The notes below the pieces were generated by a model. That model did not search any database, was not told the origin of the DNA, and worked only from the letters and a program-made list of their open reading frames with translations. From positions 62,001 to 126,000 of the forward strand of contig URBX01000002.1 in assembly GCA_900546175.1 (NCBI GenBank): a stretch of 64,000 bases of DNA, in the 5' to 3' direction. The position numbers were made by a program, and so were the translations under genes. Shown piece by piece: positions 32,424-39,724 of this stretch; position 1 is the stretch's first letter, and every line of letters begins with the position of its first letter. Origin of the DNA: an uncultured Eggerthella sp. (GTDB lineage Bacteria > Actinomycetota > Coriobacteriia > Coriobacteriales > Eggerthellaceae).

Positions 32424-33212
32424 TCAGTGAGGGTGGATAGCCATACCAATGTAGGAAGAAGTAAGAATAGTGAATACGTATGCCTGCAAGCAAGCAACCA
32501 AGGTTTCCATTGCATACATAAAGAAGAGCAGCAAGAACCAAAGGATTGCAGGAAGGCCAACAACCAAATCCATGGTGAATACGGCATACTGAACAAATAC
32601 GGTAGTTGCAATAGAGAATACTGCAAGAATCATGTGACCTGCGAGCATGTTGCCATAAAGACGAACTGCAAGAGTAAGAACACGAATTACCATAGAGAAG
32701 AATTCCAAGAACCAAATTACTGGAACCATTGGGCCAGGAACTCCGTGTGGACAAAGGCTCTTAATGTAGCCAAACACGCCAAGAGTTTTCAAACCATAGA
32801 AATTGAAGTAGATCCAAGAAACCAAAGCCAAAGCCCAAGTAATAGAAATAGTACCGGCAGTTGCTTTAGCGCCTGGGATAAGACCAACGATGTTTGCAAA
32901 CAAGATGAAGAAGAACAAGGTGCACAAGAATGGAATGTGCTTTTTATAACCTTCACCAATAACGTCTGCACCAACGCCGTTTGAAATAAATTCGTAGCCG
33001 AATTCAAGAATTGCAGTTGGCTTCTTGTGAGGAATGAACTCGAGCTTACGAGCTCCAATCAATACAACGAGAAGTACCAATGCAAGAACAATAAACATGT
33101 ACAAGGTGTACTGCGAAATGTTCCATCCTCCAATGGAGAACACAGTTGCTGATTCAAACTGAGAGAAAATTCCCTGAGCATGCTCAACAAATGTTGCTAA
33201 TGCTTCGCCCAT
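32424..33212 (-). CDS. atpB: ATP synthase Fo subunit a
   Basis: 262 residues with about six membrane helices. It forms the ion half-channels against the c ring. The essential arginine is in LTLAVRLYGNMLAGH near residue 180-195. The N-terminal half has HIPFLCTLFFFILFANIVGLIPG, a canonical a-subunit block; the C-terminus ends in AYVFTILTSSYIGMAI. It follows the small membrane gene at 33239 by 26 bases. A 208-base non-coding spacer separates it from atpE. Confidence 0.96.
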   Translation of the reverse strand: MGEALATFVEHAQGIFSQFESATVFSIGGWNISQYTLYMFIVLALVLLVVLIGARKLEFIPHKKPTAILEFGYEFISNGVGADVIGEGYKKHIPFLCTLFFFILFANIVGLIPGAKATAGTISITWALALVSWIYFNFYGLKTLGVFGYIKSLCPHGVPGPMVPVIWFLEFFSMVIRVLTLAVRLYGNMLAGHMILAVFSIATTVFVQYAVFTMDLVVGLPAILWFLLLFFMYAMETLVACLQAYVFTILTSSYIGMAIHPH

Positions 33213-33238
33213 AAGACGATCCTTCCTTCTACTTACCT

Positions 33239-33583
33239 CTACCTGCGTTTAGCAAGTACATTTTTATAAACAACGTACACCGAAGTGAATACGATGAGAG
33301 ACAACATCTCTGCCAAACCAAATGGCAAAACAAACTCGTGAGCAAGACTTGAGCATGCAAACAAGCACACGCCTACGACTATGAGAGAAATAAAAAACCC
33401 TCCCAAACCGTAAAGGCCTGCTGTGAGAGGGTTTACTGATGTAGATTTACGCGATAAGCGAAGTGCAACAAATAACGGAATAAAGCCAAGAAAGCCTGCG
33501 CCTATCCCTATTACGATTGCTCCTATCAACCTTTTCTTCCTATCACAAGTTGCCTTTATTTGGTTTAGACCGCGTAAAAGCAT
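33239..33583 (-). CDS. Small membrane protein in the AtpI position of the atp operon
   Basis: 114 residues with about three or four hydrophobic segments: IGAIVIGIGAGFLGFIPLFVAL, LTAGLYGLGGFFISLIVVGVCLFA and MLSLIVFTSVYVVYK. Ends are basic. It is the first gene of the atp cluster, directly before atpB, which is where AtpI/UncI (a c-ring assembly or Mg-uptake helper) usually lies. Sequence similarity to AtpI is not obvious by eye, so the name is position-based inference. Confidence 0.55.
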   Translation of the reverse strand: MLLRGLNQIKATCDRKKRLIGAIVIGIGAGFLGFIPLFVALRLSRKSTSVNPLTAGLYGLGGFFISLIVVGVCLFACSSLAHEFVLPFGLAEMLSLIVFTSVYVVYKNVLAKRR

Positions 33584-33781
33584 ATCTGTTACACAGTCTT
33601 ACAATCATGCCTATTCGACAAGATACCTTTTTTTATGGTGAATGGCTTGTCTATTTTTGCATTTCCAAGTGCAGTATCTTACCTTGTATTATCGTTTTTT
33701 TCAGCAAAATGCCAAAAAAGACCGGTTACATTTTTTTGAACGAGTTCTACCTAGTCAAAAAACAAATTGAACCTCATCATA

Positions 33782-33803
33782 TTTATAGGTTTTACCCTAT
33801 AAA
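33782..33803. terminator. Inverted repeat after the dCMP deaminase gene
   Basis: TTTATAGG (33782-33789) and CCTATAAA (33796-33803), a perfect 8-bp stem with a six-base loop. No T run follows on the minus strand, so termination is uncertain. The 33584-33781 stretch upstream of the atp cluster holds no gene. Confidence 0.4.
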
Positions 33804-33813
33804 CACCATAAAA

Positions 33814-34278
33814 TCACTGAGATTGTTCATCAAAAACACGAATTTTGATCTTCGATTCTTCAAGCAGCTCCATGGCTAATTCATCTGGGTAAGGATTCTT
33901 GTAAATAATCTCAGATATTCCTGCATTAATAAGCATTTTTGCGCAAACAACACAAGGTTGCGTATTGATATAAATTGACGCGCCTTCGATATTGATTCCG
34001 TAACGAGCAGCCTGGATGAGAGCATTCTGTTCAGCATGAAGGCCTCTGCAAATTTCGTGGCGTTGACCAGAAGGAACCTCCAGTTGCGCACGCAAGCATC
34101 CGGTTTCATCGCAATGGCGAAGCCCTGTTGGTACCCCGTTGTAACCCGTTGCGAGAATACGGCGATCTTTTACTATGACAGCACCTACTCCCCTTCGAAG
34201 ACAGGTAGTTCGTTTTGCCACTTCTTCAGCAAGGGTCATGAAATATTCATCCCAGGACGGACGATTATCAACGGCCAT
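33814..34278 (-). CDS. Deoxycytidylate (dCMP) deaminase family protein
   Basis: 154 residues. The zinc-dependent deaminase site is complete: HAE at 81-83 (ligand His and catalytic Glu) and PCVVC at 108-112. Upstream are LRRGVGAVIVKDRRILATGYNG and the second Cys/His cluster HCDETGC typical of the dCMP deaminase/ComEB group. It converts dCMP to dUMP for thymidylate synthesis. It follows upp by 20 bases, fitting pyrimidine salvage. ComEB proteins of naturally competent bacteria look the same; no other com gene is nearby. Confidence 0.93.
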   Translation of the reverse strand: MAVDNRPSWDEYFMTLAEEVAKRTTCLRRGVGAVIVKDRRILATGYNGVPTGLRHCDETGCLRAQLEVPSGQRHEICRGLHAEQNALIQAARYGINIEGASIYINTQPCVVCAKMLINAGISEIIYKNPYPDELAMELLEESKIKIRVFDEQSQ

Positions 34279-34298
34279 AGTAACTCCTTTCTTACTAT

Positions 34299-34961
34299 TT
34301 AGAATACTCCCTCAACTGGAGTATCCAAGGTTCCATAGATTCGATCTCCTGCATCGCCTAATCCTGGAACGATGTAAGCATCTTCGTTTAATCCTTCATC
34401 AACAGCGCAGGTGTAAAGAATTATTTCATCATCAGCATCTAATACTGCCTTGATACCTTCAGGTGAAGCAACCATAACCGCAGCATATAAATCTTTTACG
34501 CCTCGATTGCGCAAATTCTTAATAGCGTCAATTAATGAACCACCCGTTGCAAGCATTGGATCGACAATAAAGACCTGCTTCTGTTCAATATGAGGAGGCA
34601 TTTTTGCATAGTATTCTTTTGCAATATGAGTTTCTTCATCTCGCGCCATTCCTAAATGGCCTACCGACGCAGTAGGTATCAGTTCAAGGAATGGATCTAG
34701 CAAACAAAGTCCCGAGCGAAGAATAGGCACGATGACAGGCTCTGCTCCTCCAAAGCTTTGTCCTTTGGTCACTGCCAGGGGAGTTTCCACCGTTACTTCA
34801 TGAGTGCGAATTTGCTTAGTAACCTCATATGCTTCAAGTAAGCCTATTTCGCGAACGCACTGTCTAAAAATAATACCCGGCGTATTTTTTTTGCGAAGAA
34901 GAGCTAATTTGTGATTAACCAAGGGATGATTGATTACAACAAGTCTGTCGTGGGTAATCAT
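34299..34961 (-). CDS. upp: Uracil phosphoribosyltransferase
   Basis: 220 residues, about ten longer than E. coli Upp. It makes UMP from uracil and PRPP. The PRPP-binding loop VFIVDPMLATGGSLIDAI and the uracil-binding end YIVPGLGDAGDRIYGT are both present; the N-terminal NHPLVNHKLALLR motif is canonical. The ATG follows GGAGGGG. It is paired with dCMP deaminase downstream. Confidence 0.96.
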   Translation of the reverse strand: MITHDRLVVINHPLVNHKLALLRKKNTPGIIFRQCVREIGLLEAYEVTKQIRTHEVTVETPLAVTKGQSFGGAEPVIVPILRSGLCLLDPFLELIPTASVGHLGMARDEETHIAKEYYAKMPPHIEQKQVFIVDPMLATGGSLIDAIKNLRNRGVKDLYAAVMVASPEGIKAVLDADDEIILYTCAVDEGLNEDAYIVPGLGDAGDRIYGTLDTPVEGVF

Positions 34962-35039
34962 GGTGTCCCCTCCTCCTGTTTTTGGCTTCTATTATAGCGT
35001 GGGGTTATCTAAATGCTCAATTCTAACTATCCGCATAAG

Positions 35040-35073
35040 AAAAAAAGGGCTCTTAGGAAACCCTAAAAGCCCT
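35040..35073 (-). terminator. Intrinsic terminator downstream of glyA
   Basis: AGGGCTTTTAGG and CCTAAGAGCCCT form a 12-bp stem with loop GTTT on the minus strand, followed by seven T. Confidence 0.88.
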
Positions 35074-35183
35074 GAACAAGCTTTGCATTAACCGATGAAT
35101 GCATCGTTTTTGCAAGCAAATTACTTAAACAAGTCTGACTCTTGTGTCAGCTATGCTTCTTTTTTTACGCGCAAATACATAAA

Positions 35184-36440
35184 TTAGCAAGCGTAGCCTG
35201 GATAAAGAGGACGCTTTTCAATCAAAACATCCACGCGAGCCTTAACAGCTGCAAGCTTCTCCTCATCTTCTCCCGCAAATACTGCAGCAGCAATGCAAGA
35301 ACCAATCTCGTAGAAGTCTTCCTCGTAAAAACCGCGAGTAGTGCCAGCAGCAGAACCAACACGAATTCCGCTGGTTACGAAAGGAGAACGAGTTTCGTTT
35401 GGAATTGTGTTCTTGTTTACGGTCAAACCAACGCTTTCAAGAATCTTTTCAGCATCCTTGCCTGTAACATTTGCAGGGTTAAGGTCAACCAAGCAAAGAT
35501 GGTTGTCGGTGCCACCAGAAACAAGACGAAGACCACCGTCGGTCATACCCTTACCCATTGCAGCGCAATTCTTAACAACAGCGTCGATGTAATCTTTAAA
35601 CTCAGGCTTCAGTGCCTCACCAAATGCAACTGCCTTACCAGCAATAACATGCATAAGAGGGCCACCCTGAGATCCTGGAAATACGGCTTTATCAATCTTT
35701 TTAGCAAGCTCTTCGTCATTCGTAAGAATAAGACCACCACGAGGTCCGCGAAGAGTCTTATGGGTAGTAGTAGTTACCACATCAGCATGAGGGAATGGAC
35801 TTGGATGTGCGCCTGTTGCAACAAGACCAGCAATATGAGCCATGTCAATCATGAGATAAGCACCAACACTATGAGCAATTTCTCCCATGCGTTCGAAGTC
35901 AATTACGCGTGGATATGCAGAAGCACCACCAACAATAAGTTTTGGCTGGTGTTCTTTAGCCAAGCGCTCCATTTCGTCATAATCAATGGTTTCAGTCTCA
36001 GGATTAAGACCATATGCAACAAAATTGTAGTCTTTTCCCGAGAAGTTAACAGGAGAGCCATGAGTCAAATGGCCACCATGATCAAGGCTCAAACCAAGAA
36101 TGGTGTCTCCCTTTGAAACGAGTGCCTGATAAGCAGCTAAGTTCGCATTAGCACCGCAATGAGGCTGAACATTTGCAAATTTGCAGTTAAAGATTTCACA
36201 AGCACGATCGCGTGCAAGATTCTCAACAATATCAACTTTGCCACAACCGCCATAATAGCGTTTTCCTGGGTAGCCTTCAGCATACTTATTGGTGAGTACG
36301 GAACCTACTGCCTGCATAACTGCAGGTGAAACGAAATTTTCTGAAGCAATAAGTTCAATACACGAACGCTGACGATTAAGCTCCTGGGAAATAGCGTCTG
36401 CAACTACCGGATCATTCTGTACAAGATAATCTTGTCCCAT
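35184..36440 (-). CDS. glyA: Serine hydroxymethyltransferase
   Basis: 418 residues, the standard length. It interconverts serine and glycine and charges tetrahydrofolate with one-carbon units. The PLP lysine is K228 in TTTHKTLRGPRGG. Other signature blocks are YAEGYPGKRYYGGC (52-66), VQPHCGANAN and the Asp of MIDMAHIAGL (near 199). The ATG follows AAAAGGAGC. A 199-base leader with several mutually exclusive stems precedes it. Confidence 0.98.
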   Translation of the reverse strand: MGQDYLVQNDPVVADAISQELNRQRSCIELIASENFVSPAVMQAVGSVLTNKYAEGYPGKRYYGGCGKVDIVENLARDRACEIFNCKFANVQPHCGANANLAAYQALVSKGDTILGLSLDHGGHLTHGSPVNFSGKDYNFVAYGLNPETETIDYDEMERLAKEHQPKLIVGGASAYPRVIDFERMGEIAHSVGAYLMIDMAHIAGLVATGAHPSPFPHADVVTTTTHKTLRGPRGGLILTNDEELAKKIDKAVFPGSQGGPLMHVIAGKAVAFGEALKPEFKDYIDAVVKNCAAMGKGMTDGGLRLVSGGTDNHLCLVDLNPANVTGKDAEKILESVGLTVNKNTIPNETRSPFVTSGIRVGSAAGTTRGFYEEDFYEIGSCIAAAVFAGEDEEKLAAVKARVDVLIEKRPLYPGYAC

Positions 36441-36639
36441 TATGAACGCTCCTTTTCAAATCAAACCTAAGCCTTTATTGAAAGGCCCTTATATAAATGA
36501 TAATAAAGCCTAGATTACCACGGGAATTCCTCTTTATCGGAGCAGGAATAAAAATTGTTTATTCCGAAACAATAGCTCCTTCGTTAAATGGCACAGAGCT
36601 CCCTTTAAAGATGGATGAGACTACGCAAAAACAGAACGC
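36441..36639 (-). promoter_or_regulatory. Structured leader of glyA with competing stems
   Basis: Read on the minus strand, ATTGTTT/AAACAAT can form a stem followed by TTTTTATT (terminator-like, about 36543-36575). The overlapping pair GGAATAAA/TTTATTCC, inside GGAGC/GCTCC, would exclude it. Nearer the gene, GCCTTT-CAAT-AAAGGC (about 36472-36487) competes with CTTTATT/AATAAAG. The pattern suggests attenuation or a ligand- or protein-controlled switch, but it matches no riboswitch I know. Confidence 0.4.
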
Positions 36640-37074
36640 TTAGTCTAGTGCCATAATCTTCTCTACGCGGCCTTCATGACGGCCTCCCCCAAAATCAGTG
36701 GAGAAGAAAACATCCAGGATTTCCTTGTTGGTTTCAAGATCAACAAATCTACCTGAAAGCGTAATAACGTTAGCGTCGTTATGCTCGCGACACAAGGAAG
36801 CGAATTCCGTGTTGATAATGTTTGCTCCACGAACACCAGGAATTTTACAAACCGCAATTGCCATACCAATTCCTGTACCACAAACAAGAACGCCGCGCTC
36901 TGCAGCACCAGAAGAAACATCCTTGCCAACCTTTTCGGCAAAATCTGGGTAGTCTACCCTCTCATCATTGCTTGGACCGCGATCAATTACTTCGTAGCCC
37001 TTTGAAACAAGATACTCTGCAAGCTGTTGTTTTTGTTCAAAACCTGCATGGTCGGAAGCGATAGAAACCTTCAT
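36640..37074 (-). CDS. rpiB: Ribose 5-phosphate isomerase B
   Basis: 144 residues. It interconverts ribose 5-phosphate and ribulose 5-phosphate. The start VSIASDHAGFEQK, the active-site Cys65 in VLVCGTGIGM, RGANIINTEFASLCREHNDANVITL and the terminal GGRHEGRVEKI are all canonical RpiB/LacAB features. LacA/LacB-like galactose-6-phosphate isomerases are related, but no lac context exists here. Confidence 0.94.
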   Translation of the reverse strand: MKVSIASDHAGFEQKQQLAEYLVSKGYEVIDRGPSNDERVDYPDFAEKVGKDVSSGAAERGVLVCGTGIGMAIAVCKIPGVRGANIINTEFASLCREHNDANVITLSGRFVDLETNKEILDVFFSTDFGGGRHEGRVEKIMALD

Positions 37075-37118
37075 GGTGTTTTCCTTATCTTTGCGTAACG
37101 AATTTAGGGTTTTAACAT

Positions 37119-37153
37119 CAAGTCATTGAACAATTATATAGCTCAATGACTTG
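37119..37153. repeat. 11-bp inverted repeat upstream of rpiB
   Basis: CAAGTCATTGA (37119-37129) and TCAATGACTTG (37143-37153) surround a 13-base AT-rich loop, between glpK and rpiB. A further half-copy, GGCTCAATGACTC, overlaps the glpK stop near 37245-37257. It could be an operator or an mRNA stem. Confidence 0.5.
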
Positions 37154-37248
37154 CCAACTCAAAGAATTGCGAAAGTCAATAGCTTAGATTACTTTCAAAG
37201 CTCAAACCTCTAGTGCCCACCGACTCACGCAGCCAAAAGTTCTACGGC

Positions 37249-38742
37249 TCAATGACTCCGAGTGCGAGAAATGCATTGATTCCATCCCGCTAAATAGCGC
37301 GCTCTCTTTTCAGGCGAAAGATTAGGAGAAAACGTACGCTCGATAGTTTTCTTGCGCTTAATTTCCTCTTTACTTTCCCAAAAACCACTGTACAAGCCAG
37401 CCAAAAACGCTGCACCAGTTACTGTTGCCTCAATATTTGAAGGTCGCAAGATTTCGGCATCAATAATACTTGCACAGAAATCGAGCATGAAATCATTACG
37501 GGACGCTCCTCCGTCAACGCAGAGATTTTTCACATGCGTATCGGCATCTTCTTCCATTGCATGAAGAACATCGAATACCTGATAAGCTTGCGCCTCCAGA
37601 CAAGCACGGACCAAATGTGCTTTCGTTGTACCTCGCGTCAATCCGTAAAAAGCGCCGCGTGCTTCTGAATCCCAGTAAGGAGCACCAAGGCCGGTAAAGG
37701 CAGGCACAACGTATACACCCGCATTATCTTCAACACTCTTGGCGAAAGTTTCAGTCTCTTCAACACTTGAGACCAGTCCAATGCCATCAACAAGCCACTG
37801 AAGAAGTGCCCCCGCCATAAAGACGCTACCCTCAAGAGCATATTCAAGATTCTCAGTTCCCGGAGCGCTCGCGCACACCGTTGTCACCAAACCATGTTGA
37901 GACAAAACAGCCTTTTGGCCAGTATGCATCAGCAAAAAACAGCCCGTACCAAAGGTGGATTTTGCTTCTCCTGGCTCAAAACAGCACTGACCAAACAAAG
38001 CAGCTTGCTGGTCGCCCGCAACGCCACAAATTGGAACCTCTCCCGCAAAAACAGGATGCTTCATCATGCCAAAACAACTTGACGACGGGCGAACTTCCGG
38101 AAGCATGCTCTGAGGAATGCCGAACACTTGACACAACCAAGGATCCCACGCGCCCTCATGGATATTAAAAAGCATGGTTCGGCTTGCATTGGTTGGGTCG
38201 GTTGCATGGACCTCCCCACCAGTTAAATGCCAGATAAGCCACGTATCAACCGTTCCAAAAAGTAAAAGTCCCTGATCGGCTAATTCTTGCGCTCCTTCAA
38301 CGTTACGCAAAATCCAAGAAATTTTGCTTGCCGAGAAATAGGCATCAGGAATTAGTCCGGTTTTCTCAATTATTGTCTGGCGAATTTCTTCAGACGAACA
38401 GATTTCTTCCACCAATTCTGCCGTACGACGACATTGCTACACAATTGCGTTATAAATTGGTTCGCCTGTTTGTTTATTCCATACGATAGTTGTTTCGCGC
38501 TGGTTCGTAATGCCAACACTATCAATGTCTTCCACGCTCAGTCCGTGCGAAACCAACACTTCGGCGAGTACTTTAAGCTGCGAAGAAAGAATATCGCTCG
38601 GATCGTGTTCAACCCATCCAGGCTGAGGAAAATGTTGCGGGAATTCACTCTGCGCTACACCACAGATTTCCGCATTATGATTAACAAGAACCGCACGAGA
38701 AGAGGTTGTACCCTGGTCAAGCGCAACAATATATTTTTTCAT
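37249..38742 (-). pseudogene. glpK: Glycerol kinase interrupted by an in-frame amber codon
   Basis: The whole reading frame spans 497 codons plus the stop, the normal GlpK length, but codon 102 is TAG (38437-38439). Relatives read AIVWQCRRTAEL; here it is AIV-stop-QCRRTAEL, so a TGG to TAG change explains it. In E. coli this Trp (W103) contacts glycerol. The rest is intact: ALDQGTTSSRA, NQRETT, FSASKISWIL, GDQQAALFGQ and FTGLGAPYWD. There is no frameshift. GlpK makes glycerol 3-phosphate from glycerol and ATP. If the stop is real, the enzyme is lost unless a suppressor tRNA acts; reinitiation at TTG/GTG codons near 38415 would give only a fragment. It could also be a sequencing error. The gene lies ten bases after a lipase gene, which could supply glycerol. 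Confidence 0.85.
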
Positions 38743-38752
38743 AACCCTCATC

Positions 38753-39724
38753 CTAACAAGGAATTTCTTTTCCTTCGGAAGTATATAAGAGCCAGTTGGC
38801 AATATCGTCATATACCAGCTGGTTGTCTTCCTCGTTTAAGATTTCATGACGCATCTGGGGATACAAGAAAGTCGTAATAGCGCAAGCGCCCTGTTCCTGA
38901 TAAAGAGCTACCGCATCAAGAACGCCTTTTCCAAACTCTCCCACTGGATCTTCTTCTCCCGCAATAAAAAAGAGGGGAAGATTATGCGGAATCTTTTTTG
39001 CATGCGACGAAGTCACCACTTCTTTGGTAAGACTGGTAAGCGCTGCGTATCCTCCTACCGTAAACATTTGGCCGCACAAAGGGTCCTGTATATACGCTTC
39101 CACGTTTGCAGGATTTGCCGAAATCCAGTCATACACCGTTTGAGGGTTAGAAACTGACTTGTTGTAAGCACCATCAGCAAGATTGTGGATAAATGGAGAA
39201 TATGCTTTTTCGCCTTTTACCTTGCACAGCAAGCGTGCAAGCATATTTCCCGTCGAAGACAAAAGGTGAGGCTGATTGCCTGTTCCGCAAATAATGGCTT
39301 TCTGAACCGTATTGCCATACTGAGCTAAATAGGCACGCGTAACAAAGCTGCCCATAGAGTGTCCAAAAATTATGTACGGAAGATTTGCGGGAGCAAGCGC
39401 CCGACGAACCTCCTGAACATCTTGAATAAGTGTTTTTGCACCCCATGAGAGCGCAATATGACCCAATTGGTCAGGGCAGGCAACGCTCTTTCCATGACCA
39501 ACATGGTCATGAGCAAGAACATAAAACCCTTTGCTTACTAAAAAGCGCGCAAAGTGGTCATAGCGCAAACAATGCTCAGACATGCCATGGACAATCTGGA
39601 CTACCCCTTTATAGTCAAGTTTTTCGTTCTTTATGTTTTCCTCTTCGCGCTCCCAAGTCACTGCAAATAAGGTTGACTCGTTATTGCTTGAAGGAAGGTG
39701 ATGCTCTTTTCGTACAACTACCAT
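38753..39724 (-). CDS. Alpha/beta hydrolase, lysophospholipase/monoacylglycerol lipase-like
   Basis: 323 residues. The catalytic triad is visible: Ser in IFGHSMGSF (near 120), Asp in GEEDPVG and His in QMRHEIL. The oxyanion stretch VVQIVHGMSEHCLRYDHFA and HDHVGHGKS match the PldB/MGL subgroup (Hydrolase_4). It lacks a signal peptide, so it would act inside the cell on monoacylglycerol or lysophospholipid. The ATG overlaps the stop of the upstream flavoprotein gene (TAATG) with CAGGAG before it. Glycerol kinase follows directly, which fits glycerol release. Confidence 0.83.
   Translation of the reverse strand: MVVVRKEHHLPSSNNESTLFAVTWEREEENIKNEKLDYKGVVQIVHGMSEHCLRYDHFARFLVSKGFYVLAHDHVGHGKSVACPDQLGHIALSWGAKTLIQDVQEVRRALAPANLPYIIFGHSMGSFVTRAYLAQYGNTVQKAIICGTGNQPHLLSSTGNMLARLLCKVKGEKAYSPFIHNLADGAYNKSVSNPQTVYDWISANPANVEAYIQDPLCGQMFTVGGYAALTSLTKEVVTSSHAKKIPHNLPLFFIAGEEDPVGEFGKGVLDAVALYQEQGACAITTFLYPQMRHEILNEEDNQLVYDDIANWLLYTSEGKEIPC

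Noticed and set aside
35142..36116. 324-codon plus-strand open frame opposite glyA
   Set aside because: Antisense shadow of serine hydroxymethyltransferase; no ribosome binding site or recognisable domain.
37249..38415. Separate short glycerol kinase gene starting at TTG/GTG
   Set aside because: It lacks the ATP-binding N-terminal part and is in frame with the upstream half; one interrupted glpK explains both pieces.
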